DNA from: Aulosira sp. FACHB-615
GTDB lineage: Bacteria; Cyanobacteriota; Cyanobacteriia; Cyanobacteriales; Nostocaceae
NCBI RefSeq assembly: GCF_014698045.1
Contig: NZ_JACJSE010000020.1
Span: 1 to 64,000, forward strand
Reading direction: 5' to 3'
Length of the DNA stretch: 64,000 nucleotides
Shown here: piece by piece, positions 35,688 to 44,687 of the stretch
How positions within the stretch are numbered: the stretch's first letter is position 1
Layout: each line of letters starts with the position of its first letter
Notes under the pieces: model-generated
Databases searched by the model: none
What the model was told of the DNA's origin: nothing
What the model saw: the letters and a program-made list of their open reading frames with translations, nothing else
Translations under genes and position numbers: made by a program

Positions 35688-37039
35688 GGCAAATTTTCCT
35701 CCAAGAACGCATCTATTCTAGCTTCTAAACTCCCAGGTTCAGGTGGCCCAGCAATTGGCTGTAAGGTTTTCATAAAGTTCCTGAGTTGCTCATACTCTTG
35801 CTTGTCTTTTTCACTGAGGTTGTCTTTATTGTTATCTAATTCATAGAAACGTTGTATTTTCTCCTGTGTAGCAGGTGAATGAGTAGACTCTAAACCAAAA
35901 GCTGGACTTCTGAGGATATAATCAGCATCATAAGCAGAAATATTATCTATTTGTCTTACTTCTACTTCACCATCTACCAATTCTAGACGAAGAGTAAGTG
36001 CATCTTCTCCTCCACCCGCAGCGATAAGTGGACTATGAGTAGCGATAACAAATTGTAGATTTGGAAAAATATTTCGCAACCAACCAGCAATTTTTCTTTG
36101 CCAATATGGATGAAGATGAATATCTAATTCATCAATTAAAACTACACCTGAAGCCTGAGTGGGGTCTTCTAAATCAGGAAAAGCTTGCATTAATCGCCAA
36201 ATTAAATCTCCAGCTAAGGCTATTACACTCCGATAACCATCAGATAAACCAATAGTTGCTACTTTACGACCATTAACAAAAAATTTGATTTGACCATCAG
36301 CAGTGATTTCAGCAATTTTAGTATCTCCAGGAATGAGACTTTCAATTACTTTTTTTCCTATTTCCAGCTTTTTACTTGCTTCCTGATCCCCTTTGGCTAT
36401 GCGAAAATCTAGGTAAACCATCCACTGCTCAAATGAACTTATAGGTGTGTCTTCATTGAACTGTGTAATGAAGTTACTAGAACGCTTTGGGGTATCTAAA
36501 CTAGGTAACATTCTTTGGCTAATACGGGTTAGCCGACGAAACGCACCATAACCTACTGCAAACCATCCTTTAGTGTTAGAAGCAAAGGCATTAGTTCGTA
36601 ACCAACTTAGAAATCTCGAATATTCTTCAATTAGTGCAGGTTCAGTATAAGTTTCTGTTTTATCTTGACTAATTTTAATAGTTGTAGGTGTGTCACCAGT
36701 AACAAAGTATGAATAAGTAAAACTTCTACTGATTTTTTCTTTACCATAAGTACCAGCGTCAAGTGGATCTTGATGTAGCACAGCACTCAGTTTCCCTGGT
36801 TTAGAGGAGTCACTAACCCAACCTGTAGGACGGGGGAGAAGTTCTTTTGCAGCTTCAGGCCCGGCTAAAAGTAGTGCTAATGCTTGAAGTAACGTGCTTT
36901 TTCCTACACCGTTTTCACCTAGTAAGGTAATCCAAGAGTAGGGTTTTGCCTTTTTACCAGTTTCACGATTGCGAATAAAGAGTATTTTTTCTTCTCGAAA
37001 GCACTTGATATTACTAAGTGTTATGCTTTCAACCCACAT
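35684..37039 (-). CDS. SMC/RecF-like AAA ATPase, PtuA-like
   Basis: A 451-residue ATPase. N-terminal strand VESITLSNIKCF is typical of RecF/SMC-like proteins. Walker A is GENGVGKST (residues 40-48); an ABC-like signature area GLSDGYRSVIAL lies at about 265; Walker B is VVLIDELDIHLHP (about 305); the H-loop is IATHSPL (about 340). There is no long coiled coil or TOPRIM domain, so it is not an OLD nuclease. Paired and overlapping with an HNH gene, it fits PtuA of the Septu anti-phage system. The assignment to Septu rather than a related ATPase/HNH module needs a profile search. Confidence 0.85.
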   Translation of the reverse strand: MWVESITLSNIKCFREEKILFIRNRETGKKAKPYSWITLLGENGVGKSTLLQALALLLAGPEAAKELLPRPTGWVSDSSKPGKLSAVLHQDPLDAGTYGKEKISRSFTYSYFVTGDTPTTIKISQDKTETYTEPALIEEYSRFLSWLRTNAFASNTKGWFAVGYGAFRRLTRISQRMLPSLDTPKRSSNFITQFNEDTPISSFEQWMVYLDFRIAKGDQEASKKLEIGKKVIESLIPGDTKIAEITADGQIKFFVNGRKVATIGLSDGYRSVIALAGDLIWRLMQAFPDLEDPTQASGVVLIDELDIHLHPYWQRKIAGWLRNIFPNLQFVIATHSPLIAAGGGEDALTLRLELVDGEVEVRQIDNISAYDADYILRSPAFGLESTHSPATQEKIQRFYELDNNKDNLSEKDKQEYEQLRNFMKTLQPIAGPPEPGSLEARIDAFLEENLP

Positions 37040-37082
37040 TATTTATATCCTTAAGATTTTGCATCATCAATAGCTTGTGAAT

Positions 37083-37225
37083 TAATTTAACCTCATTTTT
37101 GAGTTCAACTGTATCTACTAGGGTTTGACTACTTTCCACTAAGCAATATTACAAATATACCTAAACTTAAATGGTAAAGGAACGAAACCCAACAACAGTA
37201 GCGTGTTTTTGGGTTTCGCTGTTGC
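37083..37225 (-). terminator. hairpin between unknown gene and ATPase gene
   Basis: Inverted arms CGAAACCCA (37083 offset: 37183-37191) and TGGGTTTCG (37210-37218) form a 9-bp stem just after the stop of the 149-residue gene on the minus strand. It may end that transcript or attenuate reading into the ATPase gene. The rest of the gap is AT-rich. Confidence 0.5.
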
Positions 37226-37675
37226 TTAACCTAAATTGCTAATGCTCTCTGGATGATTTGGTGATGTCAGTGTTTGAATTAGTTTTGAGATAAACTCATA
37301 AGCTAATGATATCAGGTTAATTTTTGCTTCAACATCGCTAGGTGGAAACGTAGATGATGTTGATTCAGCATGGTTATTAAATGTTCTTCCATCAAGCACT
37401 GCCTCAACGCTAAACTTTCCTGACTGCTGAAACATCAAACCATAATCAAGAGATACAAGACTTATATTTTGGTATGTATCCATATCAAAAGTTACCCTTA
37501 TATAACGGAAGGGATAAACCCTAGTTACTAAATGCTCAGTCAGTTCAACCACCCAACTAAAAACCTGTGATTCTTCAGATTTGATCCTGGCAACCGATAA
37601 TTCCCAGGTATTTAAATCAGGTATTAGCTGCTGAATATCTCTAGCGGCTTGTTGAATTGTTGTTTCGTTTAACAT
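37226..37675 (-). CDS. hypothetical protein upstream of the Septu-like pair
   Basis: A 149-residue protein with no recognised motif. The layout (helix, then beta strands such as FSWVVELTEHLVTRVYPFRYIRVTFDM, split at residues 38-66, then a C-terminal helix AYEFISKLIQTL) suggests a small alpha/beta fold. Same strand as the ATPase/HNH genes but 186 bp upstream and separated by a hairpin, so co-transcription is uncertain. It could be unrelated or an accessory gene of the module. Confidence 0.65.
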   Translation of the reverse strand: MLNETTIQQAARDIQQLIPDLNTWELSVARIKSEESQVFSWVVELTEHLVTRVYPFRYIRVTFDMDTYQNISLVSLDYGLMFQQSGKFSVEAVLDGRTFNNHAESTSSTFPPSDVEAKINLISLAYEFISKLIQTLTSPNHPESISNLG

Positions 37676-37763
37676 TTTCGATTTTAAAGAGGTTGTAGAA
37701 ATTTAAAGAGTATTGTTTTGCCTCTTATTACACAGCCTAGCCATAATGCCAAGAAAACAAAAA

Positions 37764-37788
37764 CGGTAGAGAAATTTATCCTCTACCG
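37764..37788 (-). terminator. intrinsic terminator of clpC
   Basis: Arms CGGTAGAG (37764-37771) and CTCTACCG (37781-37788) form an 8-bp stem with a 9-base loop; on the minus strand it is followed by TTTTTGTTTTC. It lies 40 bp past the clpC stop. Confidence 0.8.
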
Positions 37789-37827
37789 CTTGCTAATATT
37801 TATTTGAGACTCAATCCCAAACGTTAA

Positions 37828-40299
37828 TTACGACTCAATTCCTTGAGGTAACAACTCCCGGCGCTGTTGAGAACTAACTTGCACGTTGCCGTTTTCATCA
37901 ACATCAACAACGGCGGTATCGCCATCTTTGATGCGACCAGACAGAATTTCTTCTGCGAGGCTATCTTCCAACAAGCGCATAATTGCCCGACGCAACGGTC
38001 TTGCACCGTAACTGGGGCTGTAACCTTCTTGGATGAGTCGGTCTTTGAAGCGTTCGGTGACTTCTAAGGTGATACCTTTTTCTGTCAGGCGACCAAACAC
38101 TTCTTTGAGCATGATGTCGGCGATTTGGGTGACTTCTTCCCGGTTGAGTTGACGGAAGACGATAATTTCATCCAAACGGTTGAGGAATTCTGGACGGAAG
38201 TACTGCTTGAGTTCTTCGTTAACCAGAGTCTTAATCCGGTTATACTGCGACTCGCCAGCATCTTCGGTGAACTCGAAGCCGATGGTGGAAGCGCCTTTTT
38301 CAATTACCTTAGAACCGATGTTGGATGTCAAAATCAGCAAGGTGTTCTTGAAGTCAACGGTGCGACCTTTAGCATCGGTTAACCGACCGTCTTCTAAAAT
38401 TTGCAGCAGCATATTGAAGACATCGGGGTGGGCTTTTTCGATTTCGTCGAACAGCACCACGGTATATGGACGACGGCGCACAGCTTCGGTTAATTGACCG
38501 CCTTCGTTATAACCAACGTAACCTGGAGGCGAACCAATTAGTTTGCTGACGGTGTGGCGTTCCATATATTCCGACATATCCAGGCGGATCATTGCTTCTT
38601 CAGAACCGAAGAAGTAGGAAGCCAAGGATTTTGCCAACTCAGTTTTACCTACCCCAGTCGGCCCGGAGAAGATAAAGCTGGCGATGGGTCGGTTGGGGTT
38701 TTTCAAACCGACACGCGCCCGACGGATTGCCCGTGAAACTGCTTTCACTGCGTCTTCTTGTCCGATGAGTCGCTGATGCAAGGTGTCTTCCATGTGCAGC
38801 AGCTTTTCGGATTCAGACTCGGTGAGCTTGTTGACTGGTACACCTGTCCAGGAAGCGACGATGTGAGCAATGTCTTCTTCGGTGACAACGGGTTCTACAC
38901 CGTCACCACTTGCACCGTTGGTTTTGCTTTGGGCGATCGCGCGGATTTCGGCTTTGATTTCCATTTCCCGATCGCGCAGTTCCCCGGCTCTGTCAAAGTC
39001 TTGGGAACGCACTGCATCATCTTTTTCTTTTAAGATTTGGCGCAGTTCTTTATCTAACTCTTTAGCTGCGGGGGGCAGTTGGGAGTTGATTAACCGCACG
39101 CGCGAACCTGCTTCATCAATCAAGTCGATGGCTTTATCTGGCAAGTAGCGATCGCTGATATAACGGTCAGACAATTTCGCTGCTGCAATCAAAGCTTCAT
39201 CAGAAATTTTCAACTTGTGATGCTGCTCGTAGCGATCGCGTAGTCCATGCAATATTTCTATAGTTTCATCGACTGACGGCTCACCTACCATGACTGGCTG
39301 GAAGCGGCGTTCTAAGGCTGCATCGCGCTCGATGTGTTTGCGGTATTCGTCGAGAGTGGTGGCACCGATACACTGCAATTCACCTCTTGCCAAGGCGGGT
39401 TTGAGGATATTTGCTGCGTCGATCGCACCTTCGGCTGCACCTGCACCAATTAGGGTGTGAACTTCGTCAATTACGAGAATGACGTTACCCGCCTGACGAA
39501 TTTCGTCCATGATTTTCTTCAGGCGTTCTTCAAATTCACCCCGGTATTTGGTACCTGCTACCAGCAAACCGATGTCTAACGTGACTACACGCTTGTCTTC
39601 CAGGATGTCGGGGACATCTTTGTTGGCAATGCGGCTCGCCAAACCTTCGGCGATCGCGGTTTTACCAACCCCTGGTTCACCAATCAGCACTGGGTTATTT
39701 TTTGTCCGGCGACCCAAGATTTGAATTACACGCTCAATTTCTTTTGCGCGTCCTACGACTGGATCAAGTTTGTTGTCCGTCGCCATCTGGGTTAGGTTCG
39801 AGCCGAATTCATCCAAGGTAGGAGTCTTAGTGCGTCCCGATTGACCGGTCGCCGAAACCTCTGCTGTTTCTCCCAGCATTCGGATGACTTGGGTTCTTAC
39901 CTTAGATAGATCCACCCCAAGGTTTTCTAGCACCCTGGCTGCTACACCTTCCCCTTCCCGGATCAGGCCCAACAGCAGATGCTCGGTGCCAATGTAGTTA
40001 TGCCCTAATTGGCGCGCTTCTTCTAGGGATAGTTCCAGAACCCGCTTTGCCCGTGGCGTAAACGGAATTTCCACGGCCACAAAGCCTGAACCCCGGCCTA
40101 TGATTTTTTCTACTTCAATACGGGCATCTTTGAGATTGACACCCATTGATTTCAGCACCTTGGCCGCAACTCCTGTGCCTTCCCCAATCAGACCCAGGAG
40201 GATCTGCTCGGTTCCCACAAAGTTGTGACCTAAACGGCGGGCCTCTTCTTGGGCCAGCATGATTACCTTAATGGCTTTTTCTGTGAAGCGTTCAAACAT
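37828..40299 (-). CDS. clpC: ATP-dependent Clp protease ATPase subunit ClpC
   Basis: About 823 residues from ATG 40299, chosen because ClpC proteins begin MFERFTEKAIKV; a longer frame to 40347 adds 16 untypical residues. Two Clp_N repeats (residues 1-150), the first AAA domain with Walker A GEPGVGKTA (about 215), a UVR-like motif between the domains (RDREMEIKAEI), and the second AAA with GPTGVGKTE (about 555) are all intact. ClpC unfolds substrates for the ClpP/ClpR protease; it is essential in cyanobacteria. It is followed by a strong terminator. Confidence 0.96.
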   Translation of the reverse strand: MFERFTEKAIKVIMLAQEEARRLGHNFVGTEQILLGLIGEGTGVAAKVLKSMGVNLKDARIEVEKIIGRGSGFVAVEIPFTPRAKRVLELSLEEARQLGHNYIGTEHLLLGLIREGEGVAARVLENLGVDLSKVRTQVIRMLGETAEVSATGQSGRTKTPTLDEFGSNLTQMATDNKLDPVVGRAKEIERVIQILGRRTKNNPVLIGEPGVGKTAIAEGLASRIANKDVPDILEDKRVVTLDIGLLVAGTKYRGEFEERLKKIMDEIRQAGNVILVIDEVHTLIGAGAAEGAIDAANILKPALARGELQCIGATTLDEYRKHIERDAALERRFQPVMVGEPSVDETIEILHGLRDRYEQHHKLKISDEALIAAAKLSDRYISDRYLPDKAIDLIDEAGSRVRLINSQLPPAAKELDKELRQILKEKDDAVRSQDFDRAGELRDREMEIKAEIRAIAQSKTNGASGDGVEPVVTEEDIAHIVASWTGVPVNKLTESESEKLLHMEDTLHQRLIGQEDAVKAVSRAIRRARVGLKNPNRPIASFIFSGPTGVGKTELAKSLASYFFGSEEAMIRLDMSEYMERHTVSKLIGSPPGYVGYNEGGQLTEAVRRRPYTVVLFDEIEKAHPDVFNMLLQILEDGRLTDAKGRTVDFKNTLLILTSNIGSKVIEKGASTIGFEFTEDAGESQYNRIKTLVNEELKQYFRPEFLNRLDEIIVFRQLNREEVTQIADIMLKEVFGRLTEKGITLEVTERFKDRLIQEGYSPSYGARPLRRAIMRLLEDSLAEEILSGRIKDGDTAVVDVDENGNVQVSSQQRRELLPQGIES

Positions 40300-40679
40300 G
40301 GCATTTTTCCCATCACCTGCGTCGTGCCGGTACGCTGATTTTAGCACAGGCTAAGGTTTTGGGTGTCTGTATCAGAGATAATAGACATCCAAGGGAGACT
40401 ACTCAAATTGATGGGTGGATTTGTCAACTGTTGATGAATTTTGCTACGGCTACTGACTTGAGGAGCTTTGATTTACTGGCTTTTCAGCTTGAGTTGTAAA
40501 TAGTTAGCCGTTGTTATGATAATTTAATTTTACCAGTCACAAATACTAATTATTAGCACATTTTGAATCTAAAAGTCAAAATTTTTCTAAAAGTATTTTT
40601 TATTTAAAATATAAAAATTTTTCTTATTAAAAATTCTAATGAATTAACTAGAGGCTAGGGACTAGGGACTAGCCTCTAA
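40300..40679. other. clpC promoter region and intergenic repeats
   Basis: Holds the clpC leader and promoter on the minus strand. Near 40648-40677 is a heptamer run (CTAGAGGCTAGGGACTAGGGACTAG) of a type seen also near 6400 and 26810. No gene is seen. Confidence 0.45.
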
Positions 40680-41276
40680 CTAAATCAATTGCCAAGAAAA
40701 TTCGCTCAACTGTTGGCTGACAATGGTGTGCCACTGGTCTAAAGTTTGTTGAAAATGTGGATATTGCAATTCTGATAACCACAAAATCAAAGCATCTTCG
40801 TCGTTGTCTTTGTAATAACGCCGTCGCCGCCCCGCCGTTTTAAAGCCAAATTTCTCATATAAGGATATGGCTGCAATATTAGAAGCTCTCACTTCCAGGG
40901 TGGCGCGTTCTAAACCGCGATCGCAGGCTGCCTTCAAGAGAGCGTACAATAAAGCCTGCCCCAAACCCTGACGGTGATATTGGGGATGAATCGCCAAAAT
41001 AGTAATGTGGGCTTCGTCAACAATTGACCAAAAACAGCCCATACCCAAAAGTTTAATGCTCGACAATGGCGCAAACAAACCCAGTAACTCGCTGTTTGGG
41101 CTTTCTAATTCGCGTTGATAACCGGCTAAAGTCCAAAGACCACCAAAACAAGTTTGATCGAGTTCGAGGATGGTACTAAGGTCATTGGTTGTGAGCGATC
41201 GCAATTTTAATTCTGATGAAATCACATTTAACTGATCAAAATTATAAGGAGGACTTAGTGGCAAGGTTTTCAACAA
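40680..41276 (-). CDS. rimI: ribosomal protein alanine N-acetyltransferase RimI-like
   Basis: A 198-residue GNAT enzyme. Motif ITILAIHPQYHRQGLGQALLYALL (about residues 103-126, quoted in parts) binds acetyl-CoA, and EVRASNIAAISLYEKFGFK is the RimI signature. RimI acetylates the N-terminal Ala of ribosomal protein S18. The frame opens at TTG 41276, overlapping the upstream Uma2 gene by 35 bp; a GTG at 41225 would remove the overlap. Located between clpC and a Uma2 gene on the same strand. Confidence 0.88.
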   Translation of the reverse strand: MLKTLPLSPPYNFDQLNVISSELKLRSLTTNDLSTILELDQTCFGGLWTLAGYQRELESPNSELLGLFAPLSSIKLLGMGCFWSIVDEAHITILAIHPQYHRQGLGQALLYALLKAACDRGLERATLEVRASNIAAISLYEKFGFKTAGRRRRYYKDNDEDALILWLSELQYPHFQQTLDQWHTIVSQQLSEFSWQLI

Positions 41277-41970
41277 AACTCTGGTGTTCTGGACTAGCCA
41301 AACCTTGCTGCAAAACTGCTAAAACTTTTGCTAAATTCCCGGCTAATAATGCCGCTTTATCTAAGCATAAACCCGGAAAAATATGAGAGTAAATCACACC
41401 CTCATGATTAGGCGCAAGTTTGATATATTCCCCTTGCTCTAACTTGAACCAATCAAATTCATTATCATACACACGCCAGACTAAATATTCTTGCACTTGA
41501 TTGCGGCGGTATACTTTTAACTTTTCGTGCAAATCCAAAGAAACACTACTAGCAGCAACTTCTACAATTAACTCTGGCGCACCTTCAATATAATCATCGT
41601 CACTAACACTGGCCTGTCCGTCATTAGTAATCAGCAAACAAGCATCTGGTTGGGGTTCATTATCGGCATCTAAGCGGACAGTGGCATTATCTCCCAACTC
41701 TACCCCAGGCGTAGCAGATTCATATAAGCCCAACCAAGCCATAACATAAGCATGGGGTTTACCATGACTTCTAAAACGTAAGGGAGATGCCATATACACA
41801 ATTCCTTCAATCAGTTCCGCTTTTTTCACTGCTGGCATAGCATGATAACGACGCTCAAATTCTCCACGGGTGAGTTTATCGCCGTTTTCCAAAGGTGGCA
41901 GAGTTACTAAAAGAGTCATAGGAGAACTAAGGGTCATAATTTTTTCTCCAAAACTTCGACTTTGAGCCAT
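41242..41970 (-). CDS. Uma2 family (DUF820) putative endonuclease
   Basis: A 242-residue protein with the Uma2 fold: LTRGEFERRYHAMPAVKKAELIEG at the start, QPDACLLI giving the Asp, and APELIVEVAASS the Glu of the PD-(D/E)XK site, then QEYLVWRV. About 15 residues precede the usual domain start, so ATG at about 41937 (MTLSSP) is possible. Function unknown. It overlaps rimI downstream. Confidence 0.88.
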   Translation of the reverse strand: MAQSRSFGEKIMTLSSPMTLLVTLPPLENGDKLTRGEFERRYHAMPAVKKAELIEGIVYMASPLRFRSHGKPHAYVMAWLGLYESATPGVELGDNATVRLDADNEPQPDACLLITNDGQASVSDDDYIEGAPELIVEVAASSVSLDLHEKLKVYRRNQVQEYLVWRVYDNEFDWFKLEQGEYIKLAPNHEGVIYSHIFPGLCLDKAALLAGNLAKVLAVLQQGLASPEHQSFVENLATKSSL

Positions 41971-42178
41971 AAACCCTAATAATCAATAGATTAAAAGAAT
42001 TATGATGAACTGAAACAACGTTGATCAAAAGTGCTGCATTCAAACTAACTGACCTTAAGAGTTGATTTCCGGCTATGGGAAACTTTTCTTGTACTTTTTA
42101 CTCAGCACTGAGTTGGTAAACTGAAAATCGGGACACTTCCTCAAGCTCTTAATTTGTATAAGGACAACTTACATAGTT

Positions 42179-43591
42179 ATGGTATCGACTCACCCCACTG
42201 AGGTTCAACATGCTGGAACTCAGTATTTGCCTCAAAAGCGCAACCCAAACGCAACTATTTCGCCCAACCAGGAACTGTTACCTTTAACAGCTAAGGTTAA
42301 CAGTAATGACTGTCTGGAAATTGGTGGGTGTGATGTCACAACCCTAGTGCAGCAGTTTGGTTCGCCATTATATATTTTAGATGAAGACACTCTGCGTGCG
42401 GCTTGTCGGCAGTACCGAGATGCTTTTAAGCAATATTACCCTGGTGTATCTCAAGTATTATATGCTTCTAAAGCGTGGAATTGTTTAGCCGTTTGTGCGA
42501 TCGCTGCCTCGGAAGGTTTGGGAATTGATGTCGTCTCTGGCGGCGAACTTTACACAGCGTTAGCGGCTGGTGTTAGTCCTGAAAAAATTTACCTCCACGG
42601 TAATAATAAATCCCAGCCAGAGCTAGTTTTAGCAATTGAATCTGGTGTGACAATTGTTGTCGATAACTGGTATGAGTTAAAAACCTTGGTGGAACTCAGC
42701 ACTCAGCACTCAGCACTCAGCACTAGGATCATGCTACGGCTAACCCCAGGTATTGAATGCCATACCCACGAATATATCCGCACCGGACACTTAGATAGTA
42801 AATTTGGCTTTGATCCCAACGATTTAGACGAAGTATTTACCTTTGTCAGCAAGCAACCTTCCTTAAACTGTGTAGGTTTGCACGCCCATATTGGTTCCCA
42901 AATTTTTGAACTGCAACCCCATCAAGATTTAGGGGCTGTCATGGTGCAGTGGTTCCGCGATACTGCTAAGTATGGTTTAAGTTTAACGGAACTCAACATT
43001 GGTGGTGGATTAGGCATTCGTTATACAGAATCCGATGATCCCCCAAGTATTGAAGATTGGGTAAAAGTAATTTGTGCAGCTGTTCAAGAAACTTGTGCGG
43101 CGGAAAATTTGCCTTTACCAAAGCTATTATGTGAACCAGGGCGATCGCTGATTGCCACATCTTGTATTACTGCCTATACTATTGGCGCAACCAAAGTAGT
43201 ACCAGACATTCGTACCTACGTATCTGTTGATGGTGGGATGTCCGATAATCCCCGCCCCATCACTTACCAGTCTGTTTATCGGGCGGTAGTTGCTAATAAA
43301 ATGTCTGCTAATGTAACAGAAACAGTCACCGTAGCTGGTAAACATTGTGAATCAGGAGATATCCTAATTAAAAATGCCCAACTACCCAAAACTGAACCAG
43401 GCGACATTCTCGTGGTTATGGCGACTGGTGCGTACAATTACAGTATGGCATCTAACTACAACCGCTTACCCCGACCCGCAGCCGTAGTCGTAGCCAATGG
43501 CGAAGCAAATTTGATTTTGCAACGCGAAACTTATCAAGACTTAATTCGGCAAGATTGTCTACCAGAAAGACTAAAAAAGTCTGAAGTCTGA
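42179..43591 (+). CDS. lysA: diaminopimelate decarboxylase
   Basis: A 470-residue fold-III PLP enzyme. The Schiff-base Lys is in YASKAWNC (about residue 100), GHLDSKFGFD and LNIGGGLGIRY bind PLP, and the Cys in CESGDIL is the dimer-partner catalytic residue. It makes L-lysine from meso-diaminopimelate. A start ATG with AAGGAC upstream. STRR heptamers interrupt the frame in phase at 42694-42724 (residues 172-182, ELSTQHSALST), and the C-terminal codons and TGA stop lie within another heptamer repeat (43579-43592). Confidence 0.96.
   Translation: MVSTHPTEVQHAGTQYLPQKRNPNATISPNQELLPLTAKVNSNDCLEIGGCDVTTLVQQFGSPLYILDEDTLRAACRQYRDAFKQYYPGVSQVLYASKAWNCLAVCAIAASEGLGIDVVSGGELYTALAAGVSPEKIYLHGNNKSQPELVLAIESGVTIVVDNWYELKTLVELSTQHSALSTRIMLRLTPGIECHTHEYIRTGHLDSKFGFDPNDLDEVFTFVSKQPSLNCVGLHAHIGSQIFELQPHQDLGAVMVQWFRDTAKYGLSLTELNIGGGLGIRYTESDDPPSIEDWVKVICAAVQETCAAENLPLPKLLCEPGRSLIATSCITAYTIGATKVVPDIRTYVSVDGGMSDNPRPITYQSVYRAVVANKMSANVTETVTVAGKHCESGDILIKNAQLPKTEPGDILVVMATGAYNYSMASNYNRLPRPAAVVVANGEANLILQRETYQDLIRQDCLPERLKKSEV
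42694..42724 (+). repeat. STRR heptamer array inside lysA
   Basis: Four copies of ACTCAGC plus ACT, inside the coding sequence and in frame. The same heptamer forms intergenic arrays at 29436-29462 and 62402-62457. Confidence 0.9.
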
Positions 43592-43750
43592 AAAAGTGTG
43601 AAGTCTGAAGTCTGAAAACTTAAAGGTTGTAGACCAAAGGAAATTGCCCCAGGCTAGGTTAAAAACTCAATGATGAAATTTATATTTCACACTTCATACT
43701 TCATACTTCACACTTTACACTTCATACTTTATACTTCATACTTCATACTT
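43578..43750 (+). repeat. STRR heptamer arrays between lysA and cdaA
   Basis: First a GTCTGAA array (43579-43617) that includes the lysA stop codon, then a CTTCATA/CTTCACA array (about 43684-43750) running up to the cdaA start. The two heptamers are different and about 65 bp apart. Confidence 0.85.
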
Positions 43751-43763
43751 GATTCCAGATGTC

Positions 43764-44687
43764 ATGAAAGATTGGTCAAAGCATTGGCTGACAAACCTAG
43801 GATGGTCGCAGTCCTTGCTACTTGGGACTCTGGATATAGTATTAGTGCTGGCGCTGACGTACATGATACTAGTGATTATTAGTGAGCGCCGGACACTTTG
43901 GATGGTGCGAGGATTTATTATTTTAATGTTGGCCTCGGCTCTCAGTGGTAGATTGGGCTTACCACTGCTGAACTTTGTCTTAGAAAAATTAGTGATTGGT
44001 TGCGCTGTGGCGATGGCGGTAGCCTTACAGTCAGAATTTCGGCGTTTTTTGGAACAACTAGGGCGGGGAGAGTTACGCCAGTTGTTTCAAACATCAAGTT
44101 TATCCATCCCCAAATCTGATAGTGTGATTGATGAAATTGTGGATGCAGTGAAAGAACTTTCCAAAAATCGCATTGGAGCTTTGCTAATTCTGGAAACCAC
44201 AGGCCCAATTGACGAGCGAGATTTTTCTGTGCCTGGAGTTAAGCTGAATGCTGAGGTATCTAAGGAACTTATACAAACAATTTTTCAGCCAAAAACTTTG
44301 TTACATGATGGAGCAACGTTAATTCGCGGCTCACGAATTGTATCATCAGGTATAATTCTACCACTTTCGGGACGCACAGCCTCGCGCCAGTTGGGTACAC
44401 GCCATCGGGCAGCGATGGGAATTACTGAGCGGGTCGAAAATTGTATTTGTGTAGTTGTATCAGAAGAAACAGGTTCTATTTCCTTAGCGGAACGGGGAAC
44501 TCTAAATAGACCACTGACCATTAGAAAACTAAAAGAGTCCTTAGAGGCTCGATTATCTCCAACTGTAGATCGGGAAGCAGTTGCTCCGGGTCTGTTAAGC
44601 TGGGTGCGTCAGATTGGTAGTAAGGGACTGGTACTATTTTCACGTTTACTTGGATTACCATCGACCGCTTCACGAGACAAAAAATGA
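43764..44687 (+). CDS. cdaA: diadenylate cyclase CdaA
   Basis: About 307 residues. Three membrane segments in the first 90 residues precede a DisA_N domain: SKNRIGALLILE, the catalytic DGA in LLHDGATLI and the RHR in GTRHRAAMG, then VSEETGSIS. It makes cyclic di-AMP, a second messenger for osmotic and potassium control and for night survival in cyanobacteria. ATG at 43764 (MKDWSKHW) is preferred; TTG at 43749 lies in the heptamer repeat. Its stop overlaps the uppS start by 4 bp, so they are co-translated. Confidence 0.94.
   Translation: MKDWSKHWLTNLGWSQSLLLGTLDIVLVLALTYMILVIISERRTLWMVRGFIILMLASALSGRLGLPLLNFVLEKLVIGCAVAMAVALQSEFRRFLEQLGRGELRQLFQTSSLSIPKSDSVIDEIVDAVKELSKNRIGALLILETTGPIDERDFSVPGVKLNAEVSKELIQTIFQPKTLLHDGATLIRGSRIVSSGIILPLSGRTASRQLGTRHRAAMGITERVENCICVVVSEETGSISLAERGTLNRPLTIRKLKESLEARLSPTVDREAVAPGLLSWVRQIGSKGLVLFSRLLGLPSTASRDKK

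Noticed and set aside
34893..37675. Retron (RT plus ncRNA plus HNH/ATPase effectors)
   Set aside because: No reverse transcriptase gene is present in or next to the pair, so the effector pair alone was called Septu-like.
38125..39724. Several open frames antisense to clpC
   Set aside because: They lie entirely within the strongly conserved clpC frame and their translations have no recognisable domain.
40300..40347. Sixteen-residue upstream extension of ClpC
   Set aside because: ClpC proteins start MFERFTEKA, which matches the internal ATG at 40299.
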